A stretch of DNA of 64,000 nt from a candidate division KSB1 bacterium (lineage in GTDB: Bacteria > Zhuqueibacterota > Zhuqueibacteria > Oleimicrobiales > Geothermoviventaceae). This document shows, in pieces, positions 44,962 through 55,167 of this stretch (within the stretch, counting starts at the first letter, position 1; every line of letters starts with the position of its first letter). The stretch covers positions 62,001-126,000 of the forward strand of contig JAPDPT010000002.1 in assembly GCA_034506315.1 (NCBI GenBank), in the 5' to 3' direction. Under the pieces are notes generated by a model. It was given only the letters and a program-made list of their open reading frames with translations, was not told where the DNA came from and ran no database searches. The position numbers and the translations under genes are program-made.

Positions 44962-45936
44962 CTACCCCAGGCGCACGCGTTTCGCCTCATCGTAAGCGGC
45001 CAGGATATTCTCCAGCGAGATTTCCTCCGAGACGGAGTGGGAGGTGCAGAGAATGAGTCCTCCTTCCCGACCGAGCTGCTCGACCTTGGCGCGGGCAAGC
45101 CGGCGTGCCTGTTCGGGATCAGCCGACGAAAGCAATCGTACGTCCAGGCCGCCGTACAGGCAAAGGCGGCGGCCAAAGCGCCGCCGGACCTCCAGCTGAT
45201 CCATACCGGCTGTCTCCTGGATCGGGTGCAGCACGCGAATACCGAGCTCCAGCAGTTCCTCCAGGATGGGCTCAATATAGCCGTCGCTGTGTACAGCTAC
45301 CGGCACGCCTCGCTCCAAGGCGGCTTCGGCGATGCGGGCCACGGCGGGGCGAATCAGTTCTCGCCAATCCCGTGGACTGAAGAGCATGGCGTTGTTCTGT
45401 CCCCAATCGTCCGAGATCAGGAGAATATCGATGCCGAGATCAATGATGTTCGTCGCCACCCGGCGTGCCCATTCACCAAGTCTGCGCGTGAACTCGGCCA
45501 CCTGCTCGCGGTGAAGGGCCATTTCGAGGAGGGCGTTCTCCGTGCCGAGGAAACTCTGTAGGGCCTCGTAGGGGCCTTGCACCCAGCCGATCACCGCACG
45601 CTGGCGTTGGCGGCCGTGCTTCTCCACGCTCTCGAGAATCCCGCGCGCGTAGCGAACGCTCTTGTTTCGCTGGGTGTACAGGCTGTGATCGTCCGGGTCC
45701 TGGAAGGGGGTCTCCAGCACCTCCTCGACGGTCTGCCAGCTTCCGTCCGGAGGCTTGGGGACAGGCGAAAAGGCCATGAAGACATCGGTCTCCAGCTCGT
45801 CCAGGAAGCGATCCATCCCCCCGTAGCGCTCTTCGAGCATCTTTTCCCAGAACTCGTCGATTACCCAGATGTCCAGGGGGATCCGGTCCGGGGTCTCGAA
45901 GCGAATCGCCTTCAGGGCTCGTTCGCGCGGTGTCAC
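44962..45936 (-). CDS. Uroporphyrinogen decarboxylase (URO-D) family protein, unknown substrate
   Basis: TIM-barrel protein of the UroD/MtaA superfamily but not haem-pathway UroD. Seen in 324 aa: VTPRERALKAIRFETPDRIPLDIW at the start, IDILLISDDWGQNNAMLFSPRDWRELIRP in the middle, and VHSDGYIEPILEELLELGI then CLYGGLDVRLL near the C-terminus. This subgroup, common in lineages that degrade sugars or methylated compounds, has no fixed function; possible roles are corrinoid methyl transfer or O-demethylation. No corrinoid protein gene is near. Start GTG 45936 has a GGAGGAG site; the longer frame is not supported. Isolated from pgk by a terminator. Confidence 0.8.
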   Translation of the reverse strand: MTPRERALKAIRFETPDRIPLDIWVIDEFWEKMLEERYGGMDRFLDELETDVFMAFSPVPKPPDGSWQTVEEVLETPFQDPDDHSLYTQRNKSVRYARGILESVEKHGRQRQRAVIGWVQGPYEALQSFLGTENALLEMALHREQVAEFTRRLGEWARRVATNIIDLGIDILLISDDWGQNNAMLFSPRDWRELIRPAVARIAEAALERGVPVAVHSDGYIEPILEELLELGIRVLHPIQETAGMDQLEVRRRFGRRLCLYGGLDVRLLSSADPEQARRLARAKVEQLGREGGLILCTSHSVSEEISLENILAAYDEAKRVRLG

Positions 45937-45998
45937 GCAGCTCCTCCACTGGATCGTGGGTTGGAAAACGAGGTTTTTCTCCACTGGCCCATAAATGA

Positions 45999-46025
45999 AT
46001 CGGGGCAGAACGAGTCTGCCCCGAT
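45999..46025 (-). terminator. Intrinsic terminator of pgk
   Basis: Perfect 11-bp stem (ATCGGGGCAGA / TCTGCCCCGAT) with a 5-nt loop, 31 bp after the pgk stop on the minus strand, followed by the T-rich TTCATTTAT. Ends the maeB-pgk unit. Confidence 0.7.
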
Positions 46026-46055
46026 GGACCCACGCTTAGCTTGTGGACGGTTCGC

Positions 46056-47252
46056 TCACTTGTCAGTAAGAGCAGCGACTCCTGGAAGGGTGAGGCCGGC
46101 CAGGAACTCCAGGGAAGCTCCTCCACCGGTGGACACGTGGGAGACTTTGTCCTCGAGCCCCGCCTTGGCAATGGCCGCCGCAGAGTCGCCGCCTCCCACA
46201 ACCGTCGTAGCCCCTTTCTTCGTCGCCTCAGCCAGGGCCTCAGCAATGGCAAATGTGCCTTTGGCAAAGGGGTCCTTCTCGAAAACCCCCATCGGGCCGT
46301 TCCAGACGATGGTCTTGGCGCCCAGGATTTTCTCCCGGAAGCGCGCGATGGTCCTGGGGCCGATGTCGACGCCGATCCAGCCCTCGGGCACGTTCTCATC
46401 CGGGGTTGTCTGCGTCTCGGCCCCCTCCGCAACCTCTTTGGCGACCACGTTGTCCAGGGGCAGAAGCAGTTCCACACCCCGCGCCTGGGCGTCGGCCATC
46501 ACCTGCTTGGCCACCTCGATCCGGTCCTCTTCCAGCAGCGAGTTGCCGATGGAGTAGCCCTTCGCCTTAAAGAACGTGTAGGCCATCCCGCCGCCGATGA
46601 GGAGGGCGTCCACTTTGGGCAGCAGGTTCTGGATCACGTCGATCTTGCCGCTGATCTTCGCCCCACCCATGATCGCCACGTAGGGCCGCTCCGGCTCGCC
46701 AACCGCCTTGCCGAGGTACTCGAGCTCTTTTTGCATCAGGTAGCCGGCCGCGCAGATCTTGAAGTACTTGGTGACGCCCTCGGTGGAGGCGTGAGCGCGA
46801 TGGGCCGTGCCGAAGGCGTCATTGACGTAGATTTCACCCAGCTTGGCCAGTTGCCGAGCGAAGTCGGGATCATTGGCCTCTTCTTCCGCGTGGAAGCGCA
46901 GGTTCTCGAGCAACAGCACCTCGCCCGGCTTCAGCTCCTGCGCCATTTTCTCCGTCTCCGGACCAATGCAGTCGGGCGCCATCTTCACGGGCTTGCCGAG
47001 GAGCTCCGAGAGGCGCTCCGCCACAGGCTTGAGGCTGTACTTCTCGTCCCGCTTGCCCTTGGGGCGACCGAGGTGCGACATCAGCACCACAGAGCCTCCG
47101 GCCTGTAGGACCCGCCGGATGCTCGGCAAGGCGGCCCGGATGCGCAGGTCATCCGCTACCTTGCCATCTTCGCCGATGGGCACATTGAAATCGACCCGCA
47201 TGAGAACACGCTTTCCCGCCAGATCGATATCGTCGAGAGTCAGCTTGGCCAT
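46056..47252 (-). CDS. pgk: Phosphoglycerate kinase
   Basis: Glycolytic ATP-forming kinase. 398 aa with [42 protein letters not shown], the hinge and nucleotide region [40 protein letters not shown] and [15 protein letters not shown], all standard. Ribosome site GGAGGT 6 bases upstream. It lies 88 bp after the malic enzyme gene; there is a short T-containing weak hairpin in that gap but no clear terminator. Confidence 0.97.
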   Translation of the reverse strand: MAKLTLDDIDLAGKRVLMRVDFNVPIGEDGKVADDLRIRAALPSIRRVLQAGGSVVLMSHLGRPKGKRDEKYSLKPVAERLSELLGKPVKMAPDCIGPETEKMAQELKPGEVLLLENLRFHAEEEANDPDFARQLAKLGEIYVNDAFGTAHRAHASTEGVTKYFKICAAGYLMQKELEYLGKAVGEPERPYVAIMGGAKISGKIDVIQNLLPKVDALLIGGGMAYTFFKAKGYSIGNSLLEEDRIEVAKQVMADAQARGVELLLPLDNVVAKEVAEGAETQTTPDENVPEGWIGVDIGPRTIARFREKILGAKTIVWNGPMGVFEKDPFAKGTFAIAEALAEATKKGATTVVGGGDSAAAIAKAGLEDKVSHVSTGGGASLEFLAGLTLPGVAALTDK

Positions 47253-47340
47253 CGTTTCACCTCCACCCTACGCTCATCTCCCGTAGCATCTTAGACCGTT
47301 CGGAGAAAGCAAAAAGCGCCCTTGGTTCCCGGTGTCGCGA

Positions 47341-49623
47341 TCAGGCCGAGGCAGCCATCCGCGCCCGCTCCTGTCTTTCCAGATCCTGGGCATCGATGAC
47401 CGCGATGGTGGCCATGTTCACGATCTCGTTGACATCGGAGCCGCGCTGGAGCACGTGTACGGACTTCCGCATGCCCATTAGGATGGGCCCAATGGCCTCC
47501 GCACCCCCCAGTCGCATGAGGAGCTTGTAGGCGATGTTCCCGGACTGGAGGTCCGGGAAGATGAGCACGTTGGCCCCGCCCTTGACGCGGCAGAAGGGGT
47601 AGGTTTCGTCGATGATCTCCGGCACCACGGCGGTGTCGGCCTGCATTTCGCCGTCGATGATGAGGTGAGGGGCGCGCTGGCGTGCGATCTCGACGGCCTG
47701 GGCCACTTTCTCCGCCAGGGGGTGCCGTGTGCTGCCGAAGTTGGAGAAGGAGAGCATGGCCACCTTCGGTTCGATATCGAAGCGGCGCGCCGTCTCCGCC
47801 GACAGGATGGCGATCTCGGCCAGGTCCTCCGCGGTGGGCTCGATGTTCACCGTGGTGTCCGCCAGGAACATGACGCGGTCTTTCCAGAGGAGCACGTAGA
47901 GTCCGGCCACTCGATGGACACCCTCGCGCATCCGGATGATCTGGAGAGCGGGGCGGATCGTGTCCGGGTAGTGCATGGTCAGCCCTGCGACCACGGCGTC
48001 GGCGTCGCCCATGTGCACCATCATCGGGCCCATGACGCGCGGCAGGGTAAGCATCTCCCGCGCCTCCACCTTGGTCATGCCTTTGCGCTGGCGCAATCGC
48101 CACAGCTCTTCCACGTACTCCTCAAAGCGCGGGTGCTTGGCCGGCTCGATGATGGTGGCGGTGCGCAGCTCGAGGCCCAGCTCGTTGATCTTGCCCTCGA
48201 TCCGCTCCTTGTTCCCCAGTAGGATGGGGAAGGCGATCTTCTCGTCCTCCAGGATCTGGCTGGCCCGCAGGATGCGGTCGTGCTCCCCCTCCGGGAAAAC
48301 CACGCGCTTCGGGTCCCGCTTGGCCTTGTTGATCATGAAGCGCATCACCTCGCGCCGCTTGCCCAAGCGGGCTTCCAACCTCTCGCGGTACTCGTCGATG
48401 TCGATCTGCAATCGCGCAACCCCGGTGCGCATGGCAGCCTCTGCTACCGCGGGGGCTTCCCAAAGGAGCACGCGCGGATCGAAGGGCTTAGGGATGATGT
48501 ACTCGGGGCCGAACTCCAGGCGATCCACGTCGTAGGCCCGGCAGACCGACTCCGGCACGTCTTCTTTGGCCAGCGCGGCGAGGGACTTGGCGGCCGCGAT
48601 CTTCATCTCATCATTGATCGCCCGTGCCCTCACATCCAGAGCGCCGCGGAAAATGAAGGGGAAGCCCAGTACGTTGTTCACCTGGTTGGGGTAATCCGAG
48701 CGCCCGGTGGCCATAATCAGGTCGTCGCGCGCGGCCTTGGCGTCTTCGTAGCGGATCTCCGGGTCCGGGTTGGCCATGGCGAACACAATCGGACGATCGG
48801 CCATCGAGCGAACCATCTCCTGGGTGACACAATTGGCCACAGACAGGCCCACGAACACGTCCGCCCCGACCATCGCCTCGGCGAGGGTGCGGGCCTCCGT
48901 CTCGGCCGCAAACCGCTCCTTGTACGGGTTCATTCCCTCCTTGCGGCCCTTGTAGATCACTCCTTTCGTGTCGCACAGGATGATGTTTTCTCGTTTGGCC
49001 CCGAGCAGGACGTACATCTCCGCACACGCGATGCCGGCGGCCCCAGCGCCGTTGATCACGATCTTGACTTCCTCGATCTTCTTACCCTGAAGCTCGAGGG
49101 CGTTCAGGAGCGCAGCGCCCGAGATGATGGCCGTACCGTGTTGGTCGTCGTGGAAAACGGGGATGCTGAGGGTCCTCTTCAGCGTCTCCTCAATGTAGAA
49201 GCATTCGGGAGCTTTGATGTCCTCCAGGTTGATGCCGCCGAAGGTCGGTTCCAGCAGCTGGCAGACGCGGATCACGTCATCCGGGTCCTTGGAGTTGACC
49301 TCGATGTCGAAGACGTCGATGTCGGCGAAACGCTTGAAGAGGACCCCCTTCCCTTCCATCACCGGCTTGCCCGCCAGAGGCCCGATGTCCCCGAGGCCCA
49401 ACACCGCCGTGCCGTTGGTGACAACGGCGACAAGGTTGCCCTTGGCCGTGTACTCATAGACCAGATCTGGGTCGCGTGCGATTTCGCGACACGGTTCTGC
49501 TACACCCGGGGTGTAGGCCAATGAAAGATCTCTTTGGGTGAGGCAGGGTTTGGTCGGTACTACCTCCAGCTTACCACGGCGCGCGCGCCGATGGTAATCC
49601 AAAGCCTCTTCCTTACGAATCAT
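47341..49623 (-). CDS. maeB: NADP-type malic enzyme with C-terminal phosphotransacetylase-like domain
   Basis: Converts malate to pyruvate and CO2. Residues 1-430 are the malic enzyme ([87 protein letters not shown]). Residues 430-760 are a phosphate acetyltransferase-like domain ([51 protein letters not shown]), usually non-catalytic but regulatory by acetyl-CoA in MaeB proteins. 760 aa is the expected length of the hybrid form. ATG 49623. Promoter candidate 250 bp upstream. Confidence 0.95.
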   Translation of the reverse strand: MIRKEEALDYHRRARRGKLEVVPTKPCLTQRDLSLAYTPGVAEPCREIARDPDLVYEYTAKGNLVAVVTNGTAVLGLGDIGPLAGKPVMEGKGVLFKRFADIDVFDIEVNSKDPDDVIRVCQLLEPTFGGINLEDIKAPECFYIEETLKRTLSIPVFHDDQHGTAIISGAALLNALELQGKKIEEVKIVINGAGAAGIACAEMYVLLGAKRENIILCDTKGVIYKGRKEGMNPYKERFAAETEARTLAEAMVGADVFVGLSVANCVTQEMVRSMADRPIVFAMANPDPEIRYEDAKAARDDLIMATGRSDYPNQVNNVLGFPFIFRGALDVRARAINDEMKIAAAKSLAALAKEDVPESVCRAYDVDRLEFGPEYIIPKPFDPRVLLWEAPAVAEAAMRTGVARLQIDIDEYRERLEARLGKRREVMRFMINKAKRDPKRVVFPEGEHDRILRASQILEDEKIAFPILLGNKERIEGKINELGLELRTATIIEPAKHPRFEEYVEELWRLRQRKGMTKVEAREMLTLPRVMGPMMVHMGDADAVVAGLTMHYPDTIRPALQIIRMREGVHRVAGLYVLLWKDRVMFLADTTVNIEPTAEDLAEIAILSAETARRFDIEPKVAMLSFSNFGSTRHPLAEKVAQAVEIARQRAPHLIIDGEMQADTAVVPEIIDETYPFCRVKGGANVLIFPDLQSGNIAYKLLMRLGGAEAIGPILMGMRKSVHVLQRGSDVNEIVNMATIAVIDAQDLERQERARMAASA

Positions 49624-49873
49624 AGCTGATTCTCCACATTGGTCGCACTGCCTGTCGACGCGGGACCTCTTCCTCTGGCCGCCGCCCTACCCTTCCTCCC
49701 GCCGGCAGCCGTGAGGATCCCGAGATTGTGGCGATTCCCCGGGTCCCGTGGATTGCGACCCCGCTCCCACAGGTAGGAACCCCCCTCAGTCCTCGACAAA
49801 CAAAGCCCGATCCGGCAGGCCAAGACAGGGGGAAACCTCTCGCTTCCTGCTCCCACAACCACACACCACGGCG

Positions 49874-49902
49874 AATTTACCCCGTTCGGTACACTCTTGC
49901 AA
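49874..49902 (-). promoter_or_regulatory. Possible maeB promoter with long leader
   Basis: TTGCAA (49902-49897), 17 bp, TAAATT (49879-49874) on the minus strand. It would leave a leader of about 245 nt before maeB. The whole 49624-50014 gap contains no gene I can support; the leader is GC-rich with no recognised riboswitch. Confidence 0.35.
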
Positions 49903-50014
49903 ATGCAATTTCCTCATGGGGAAGCCGCCGGCCAGAATCTCTCCTCCGCTCGCCCGGGGCAGCGAAGGTCGGTGGCACGGGGGGAATGGAGAGCCTCGAT
50001 ACCGGTGGGAGGAG

Positions 50015-51298
50015 TTATCGCGGTCCTTTGCCCCGATCCAGCCGGCGGATCTCCACCAAGAGAAGGGTGATCCCAGCTACGATCAGGATCAGGAAGCCTG
50101 TCAGCCCGATACGCCTCCTTCGCAGTTCACGATTGAGTGCGCTAAGCTCGTCCGCCGCCTTGTGGGCCGAACCAAGGCCGACCTTCGTCTCTGCCAGGAC
50201 TTGCACCGGGTCGAACGTGTGAACCAGGGAGCGCGCCTTCTTGAGGGAAGTCTTTGCCTCCTGCAGCCGGAAACGGACGTTTTCCACATAAGCACCCGCC
50301 CGCTGGGCACGGTCGGCCAGGGTGTCGAGCTGGTCGGTCAGTGTTCGCAGGCTGTCGAGCCCTTCTCGTATCCTCAGCGCGGCCGTGTAGCCCACCGACC
50401 CGGATCCGTGACACGCAGCGCAGACGGCGCCTTCGCTCACCCCGATCATCTTCTCCGAGGGTGCCTGCACCCCGTGATTCCCGTGGCAAACCTCGCACTG
50501 GGGGACGCCCAGCCGCTCGTAGGCCGCCCTGTGGGGACTCTTCTGGAAGTACTCATCCTCCGCCGGATGACACTGACCGCACACGCGGCTGATATGGGTC
50601 ACCCCCGGCGGAACGGCGCCGTGGTTTCCGTGACAATCGTTGCAGGTAGGAGCACCGAGATCGTGTTTCTTGAGCAGCGCCTCCCCGTGTACGCTCCCTG
50701 ACCATTCCTCCACCTGGTCGGTGGGTATGTTATAGGCGGCCATGTACTCTTTGCTTCCGTGGCATGAACCGCATGTGGACGCCACATTGGCCGGGTAGAC
50801 CGAGGAGCCAGGGTCGCCAGCTGGCAGAATCCCGTGGGCGCGATGGCAGCTGCTGCAAATGGCCACTCGGAGATCACCGGCGAGTAGCCTCTTGCCATGG
50901 ACGCTCGTGTAGTACAGCTTCTCCTGGTCGGTCGGCAGTCCCGGCTTTTCCCCCCGCATGTACTCGATGCTGCTGTGGCAACGCGCACACAGGCGGACCA
51001 CCTCTTTCCCTTTCGGCACACCGATGTACCCCTTGCGGGGATCCATTGCCGCCGAGGCGAGGCCGTCCCAGCCCAAGGTGGGATCGCCTCCGTGGCAGGT
51101 GGCGCACCCAAAGCCGTGACGTCGGTGCGCGTCGTTCCGGAACGCCTGGACCACCTGGGCAAGCCGATCCCCAAGCTGGGCGTGGCACCATTCGCAGCTG
51201 CTTGACGATTCGCGAACCTGTTCCGTTTGAGCCGGGGACACCGAAAGGCCCAGCTGGAAAACCATCACCCCAACAGCCATCAGCGACTGCACGTTCAC
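50015..51298 (-). CDS. Nine-haem periplasmic cytochrome c with C-terminal membrane anchor
   Basis: Multihaem c-type cytochrome of 427 aa. Signal peptide at 1-24 (GVMVFQLGLSVSPA). Nine CXXCH sites in order: CEWCH, CATCH, CARCH, CSSCH, CGSCH, CNDCH, CGQCH, CEVCH, CAACH, with spaced extra His for axial ligation (for example SVHG twice, the NHG of DCHGNHG and VCHGNHG). After residue 300 comes a long coiled-coil-like helix (LRIREGLDSLRTLTDQLDTLADRA) and a C-terminal anchor IGLTGFLILIVAGITLLLVEI. GTG start with a GGGAGGG site. Third gene behind Rieske and cytochrome b, so most likely the cytochrome that takes electrons from that complex. Confidence 0.92.
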   Translation of the reverse strand: MNVQSLMAVGVMVFQLGLSVSPAQTEQVRESSSSCEWCHAQLGDRLAQVVQAFRNDAHRRHGFGCATCHGGDPTLGWDGLASAAMDPRKGYIGVPKGKEVVRLCARCHSSIEYMRGEKPGLPTDQEKLYYTSVHGKRLLAGDLRVAICSSCHRAHGILPAGDPGSSVYPANVASTCGSCHGSKEYMAAYNIPTDQVEEWSGSVHGEALLKKHDLGAPTCNDCHGNHGAVPPGVTHISRVCGQCHPAEDEYFQKSPHRAAYERLGVPQCEVCHGNHGVQAPSEKMIGVSEGAVCAACHGSGSVGYTAALRIREGLDSLRTLTDQLDTLADRAQRAGAYVENVRFRLQEAKTSLKKARSLVHTFDPVQVLAETKVGLGSAHKAADELSALNRELRRRRIGLTGFLILIVAGITLLLVEIRRLDRGKGPR

Positions 51299-51443
51299 CC
51301 TTCCCTCCCGCAGCTGCCGGCTCCTCCTGGAGTGCGGGCATTGCGGCTCTTGCCCTCCCGCGGAAGCCGAGCCTCTCCGCTGTTGTTTCTTCCGGAACGG
51401 CGGCCCGTCAATCCGTTCCCAGCCCCGAATATCCCCACGTGCG

Positions 51444-52535
51444 TCAGTCGGTCGCGGGCCAGAAGAGACTCAAAAGGGTCATCCCGACCATGAACGTCAG
51501 CACCAGAACGCCCACGATCGTGAAGAAGGGGCTGCGCTCGCCGCGTGCGCTCCGGCGATCGAGGAACGGCACGAAAAGCCAGAAGCAGGCTCCAAGACCG
51601 AAAAGGACCACCGCCACCCTTTCCCCTTCAAAAACGCCGATGCGCGCCGGCATCATCTTCAGGGCCTGGAACAGGGACAGGAAGTACCACTCGGGCCTGA
51701 TTCCTGGCGGAGCCGGCGCGAGGGGATCCGCCTTGTTGCCCAGTCCCGAGGGCCAGATCGCAGCCACCGCTACCAGAAGGGCGAAAGCGGCCAGCCAGCC
51801 CACAAGATCCCGCAGGAAGAAGTTCGGGAAGAAGGGGATCTGGCGAAGGGGGCGGCCCTCTGCCTCCACCCAGGGAGGCACACTCATTCCTTGCAGCTGC
51901 ACTACTGCCAAGTGGAAACCAAGCACGAGGAGCGTCAAGGCCGGCAGGAGAGCCACGTGGAAGCCAAAGAGGCGGGTGAGGGTGCCTCCGGTCACGTCTT
52001 CGCCTCCCCGCAAGAAGCGCACGAGAAAACGCCCGACTCCCGGCACCAGACCCACGATCTCGGTGCCCACTTTGGTCGCGAAATAGGCAAGCTCATTCCA
52101 GGGGAGGAGGTAGCCGGTGAAGCCGAAACCAAGTGCCAGGAACAGGAGGAGGACGCCCGACACCCAGGTGAGCTCGCGGGGCTTTCGGTAGGCCTTCAAG
52201 AAAAACGTGCTGAACATGTGCACAAATAGGAACGCGATCATCAGATTGGCCGACCAGGCGTGGAGAGAACGGATGAGCCAGCCAAACGGCACCTCCGTCA
52301 TGATGAAGCGCACGCTCTCGTACGCTTCCTCGGCCGAGGGTCGATAATACAGCAAGAGCAGGATCCCAGTGACCACCTGGATCCCGAAGAAGAAAAGGGT
52401 CATTCCGCCAAAGTAGTACCAGAGGCTGTGGCGGTGCACGGGGACCGCTTTCTTGACAAATAACTCGAGGATTGGCCCCGCTTGTGTGTACCTCTCTTCC
52501 AACCAGGGGAGAATCCCGCGCGGCCGCTCCTGCAC
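51444..52535 (-). CDS. Cytochrome b (b6 type) of a bc-like quinol-oxidising complex
   Basis: 363 aa with eight membrane segments. Haem ligands are visible as two His pairs: [15 protein letters not shown] (13 residues between) and [16 protein letters not shown] (14 between, the cytochrome b6 spacing). The Qo-site PEWY is in [24 protein letters not shown] is the conserved GYxLPW region. The C-terminal part corresponds to subunit IV, fused as in cytochrome bc1. Start GTG 52535 has a GGAGGAGG site 6 bases upstream; an ATG 21 bp earlier is part of that same region and less likely. Between the Rieske gene (47 bp) and the nonahaem cytochrome (145 bp). Confidence 0.94.
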   Translation of the reverse strand: MQERPRGILPWLEERYTQAGPILELFVKKAVPVHRHSLWYYFGGMTLFFFGIQVVTGILLLLYYRPSAEEAYESVRFIMTEVPFGWLIRSLHAWSANLMIAFLFVHMFSTFFLKAYRKPRELTWVSGVLLLFLALGFGFTGYLLPWNELAYFATKVGTEIVGLVPGVGRFLVRFLRGGEDVTGGTLTRLFGFHVALLPALTLLVLGFHLAVVQLQGMSVPPWVEAEGRPLRQIPFFPNFFLRDLVGWLAAFALLVAVAAIWPSGLGNKADPLAPAPPGIRPEWYFLSLFQALKMMPARIGVFEGERVAVVLFGLGACFWLFVPFLDRRSARGERSPFFTIVGVLVLTFMVGMTLLSLFWPATD

Positions 52536-52581
52536 TTCTTCCCTCCTCCATCGCATGGCAGGACTCGGCGAAAGTCCCCGA

Positions 52582-53040
52582 TCAGGCTGTGCCGGCTTTC
52601 CGTGCCACCAAGATGTTTCCGTCGTTGTCCACACGCACCTCCAGCCGCTCCAGCGGCTTCGGGGGCGGGCCGGAAATGTTCCGGCCCTCGAGGTCGTAGT
52701 GTCCGTTGTGGCACGCACACCAGATATGGCCGATGTCGCTGCGATACTGAACCGTGCACTGCAAATGGGTACACACGGCCGAAAAAGCCCGGACCTCCCC
52801 CGTCGGGACTCGTATCAGAATGGCCGGCATCGAGCCGAGTCGAATGACCCTACCCGAATTGGGTGGGAGCTCTGCGAGTTTCCCCGCGTTCACCGCGCCC
52901 CCCGAGGGTTCCGACACAGGGGGAGGCAAAATGTAACGAAGGATCGGATAGGCAATTGCCCCCGCAAGGGAGGCAATCCATCCCCCCACGAGCAATCTCA
53001 GGAAACCCCGCCTTCCTTCATCCGGTGGGTGATCCGCCAT
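52582..53040 (-). CDS. Rieske 2Fe-2S protein of the bc-like complex
   Basis: 152 aa. N-terminal Tat-like region [32 protein letters not shown] anchors it in the membrane (RRGFLRLL resembles a Tat motif). Cluster ligands: CTHLQC and CACHNGHYD, the Cys-His/Cys-His pairs plus the disulfide cysteines, followed by [15 protein letters not shown] with the Pro loop. This resembles the Rieske of b6f-like complexes. Transcribed first, followed by cytochrome b. Confidence 0.95.
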   Translation of the reverse strand: MADHPPDEGRRGFLRLLVGGWIASLAGAIAYPILRYILPPPVSEPSGGAVNAGKLAELPPNSGRVIRLGSMPAILIRVPTGEVRAFSAVCTHLQCTVQYRSDIGHIWCACHNGHYDLEGRNISGPPPKPLERLEVRVDNDGNILVARKAGTA

Positions 53041-53081
53041 CTCCCTGCCTCGCGGTTCCTACCCTGGACTACCTCGCTCCT

Positions 53082-53109
53082 AAGATACGCGCCCGTTGCC
53101 GCGAAGCAA
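53082..53109 (-). promoter_or_regulatory. Promoter of the Rieske-cytochrome operon
   Basis: TTGCTT (53109-53104), 16 bp, TATCTT (53087-53082) on the minus strand; transcript start near 53075, 35 nt before the Rieske ATG. Same -10 as the M16 and kinase promoters. Confidence 0.4.
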
Positions 53110-53210
53110 GGAAAAGTTGGCTTCGCCCCCCAAGTCTCGTCCAACGTCCCCCCTTGCCACCCTCCGAGGCGATGGGGCAGCGCCTTTCGAACGCCGTTCC
53201 TTGGTCTCGA

Positions 53211-54653
53211 CTATTGCGTGATCTTCTTCAGGACTGTGCGCATGGCGGGCACCGGGATCTCTCCCGTAAACTCAACGACCTCCACATCGGCAAAACGACG
53301 CAGATCCTCCGCCAGGGTGGACCGGTCGCCCATCACGATCAGGGCGAACTCCTCCGGCTTGAGGATCTGGCGCGCTCGCGAGGATAGGGCAGTCGTCGTC
53401 AGCTTGTCGACTTGGTCGATGAACGTCTGAGGTCGGGTGGGATCGATCCCCTGGGCTTGCCACGTGAGGAGGGTCCGAGCCAGTGCGTTCGGTGTGGCCA
53501 TCCAGTCCATCGTCATCAGCCGCAGCCTTCTCTGGGCGAACTTCAGCTCGTCTTCGGTGACGCCGCCAGCCGCCAGTTGATTAAGGCTCTCGTTCAGGCG
53601 GGCGATGGCTGCCGGCGTGTCCTTGTTCTGACAGGCGGCGGTAATGCGAATCGTGCTCACCGCCCCAAAGTCGATCGCGGCACACAGATGGTGGCAGCCC
53701 TGGATCTTTGTGGCGACATCGCGCTGCAGGCGAGCCTGCGGACCGCCGCCCAGAATCTCGCCCAAAGCCAGGAGCGTCACGTAGTCCGCGACCTCCCTAC
53801 CCTTGGCAGGCCGGGCCAAGCACAGCTGGGTGATCGGACTTCCGGCCCAGTTCACCAGGCGGATGCGCGCTTCCTGCAGGCCGCCCGGGACCTCCACAGG
53901 GGTAGCCGTCTTGGATGCGCTTGTCCACCGCCCGAACGCGTTCCGGACCGTGGCCGGTATCTCCATCCCGCTGATGTCACCGGTCACTGCGATCACCGTG
54001 TTATTGCTGCCGTAGTAGTCCTTGTGGAACGCGATCATGTCGTTGACGCTGATGTTGTTCAGGCTTGCCTCAGTGCCGGAGACGCTCGATCCGTACGGGT
54101 GGCCCGCGAAGACGAAGTCGTACAGATTGCGGTTCAGCACCGTGGACAGGGTTGTGGCTTCGGTATGCAGCTGCGCGAGAATGCGATTGCGGACGGTCGT
54201 AGTGTTGGCTTCGTTCAGAGCGGGACGGATGATGGCTGGGGCCACAAGGCCGATGAGCCCAGCAATGTCACTGGAGGGAATGTCGAACAGAAACAGGGTG
54301 AAGTCACGGGTCACTTCCGTTTGCACCCGGCTGCAGAGCAAATTGAGACGAGCGGCGAAATCCTCGGCACTCGTTCCCTCCGGGCCGTTCAGGACCGCTG
54401 TTGCCATCATCGTGGCCAAGCCGGCCTTGCCCACAGGATCACAGGCACTTCCTGCCCGGATCAGGATTCCCACTGTCGCTGCGCCGTTTGTGGGAAGGTG
54501 GGAGGTCAAAAGGGTCAGGCCGTTGTCGAGTGAGGTCTTCTGAACCGTGGGGATCCATTTCGGTGCGGCGCCCTTTTCCACCGGTGCGGACCAAGCCGAG
54601 GAGAGAATCACGGCGATGCCCACGATCACCACTGGCCTTGCTTTCGGACTCAT
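53211..54653 (-). CDS. Secreted M16-family protein without the zinc-binding site
   Basis: Two-lobed M16 peptidase homologue, 480 aa. Signal peptide MSPKARPVVIVGIAVILSSAWSA, then TSLDNGLTLLTSHLPTNGAATVGILIRAGSACDPVGKAGLATMM, the M16 N-terminal fold. Active M16 enzymes have HXXEH in the GLAHLLEH-type segment; here it reads GLATMMATAVLNGPEG, so no zinc ligand is present. The C-terminal lobe (PAKGREVADYVTLLALGEILGGGPQARL) is intact. Such inactive subunits normally pair with an active one, which is not in the window. Start ATG 54653 has a perfect AGGAGG site. Confidence 0.88.
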   Translation of the reverse strand: MSPKARPVVIVGIAVILSSAWSAPVEKGAAPKWIPTVQKTSLDNGLTLLTSHLPTNGAATVGILIRAGSACDPVGKAGLATMMATAVLNGPEGTSAEDFAARLNLLCSRVQTEVTRDFTLFLFDIPSSDIAGLIGLVAPAIIRPALNEANTTTVRNRILAQLHTEATTLSTVLNRNLYDFVFAGHPYGSSVSGTEASLNNISVNDMIAFHKDYYGSNNTVIAVTGDISGMEIPATVRNAFGRWTSASKTATPVEVPGGLQEARIRLVNWAGSPITQLCLARPAKGREVADYVTLLALGEILGGGPQARLQRDVATKIQGCHHLCAAIDFGAVSTIRITAACQNKDTPAAIARLNESLNQLAAGGVTEDELKFAQRRLRLMTMDWMATPNALARTLLTWQAQGIDPTRPQTFIDQVDKLTTTALSSRARQILKPEEFALIVMGDRSTLAEDLRRFADVEVVEFTGEIPVPAMRTVLKKITQ

Positions 54654-54843
54654 GGCCAACCTCCTGTTAGCTATGTTCCGACACACAGCTTGCCCCCGGT
54701 CGATAGCCCCGACCGAGTACGCCTGCAACTGCCTGCCGTGCCGTTCCGTCCGCCAGGAGGCCAGTCCGATGGAATCCATCGCCGTCGGAGGGTGGCGAGC
54801 TTCCTGCGTGTGGTCATGGTCCCCCTTCTTTCGCAACGGCCGC

Positions 54844-54871
54844 AAGATACCAGGCTCGCGACATCTGTCAA
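54844..54871 (-). promoter_or_regulatory. Promoter of the M16-family gene
   Basis: TTGACA (54871-54866), 16 bp, TATCTT (54849-54844) on the minus strand. A leader of about 185 nt follows before the ATG; no gene is recognised in it. Confidence 0.5.
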
Positions 54872-55083
54872 GTTAAATGTCCGACGGGAATGAGTACGTG
54901 CCCCAACGGTTGCTTCGGGCTGTTCCACTTGATGCCGGGAATTGGGCGAGCCAGACCGGCTGCAGGCTTCCACAGAGCCGCCGGCGAAGTCATCGTATTG
55001 GAAGCTCGGAGGCTATTTCGCACGACACGGGGACGGGCTGTTTCGGCCCTGTCAAAGACAAGTCGAAATTTCGGTCTTGCAGC

Positions 55084-55112
55084 TTGAAATTTGCTACTGG
55101 AGGATGTAAAAT
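55084..55112 (+). promoter_or_regulatory. Promoter of the DUF4332 gene
   Basis: TTGAAA (55084-55089), 17 bp, TAAAAT (55107-55112), 5/6 for each hexamer. Transcript start near 55119, 50 nt before the ATG. Together with the terminator at 55606-55636 it makes this a one-gene unit. The rest of 54872-55083 shows nothing. Confidence 0.6.
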
Positions 55113-55167
55113 ATACCAGGTCTACGAGCTATAGCCGGCAGGATATCACAAGCAGAGGAGGTTGGAG

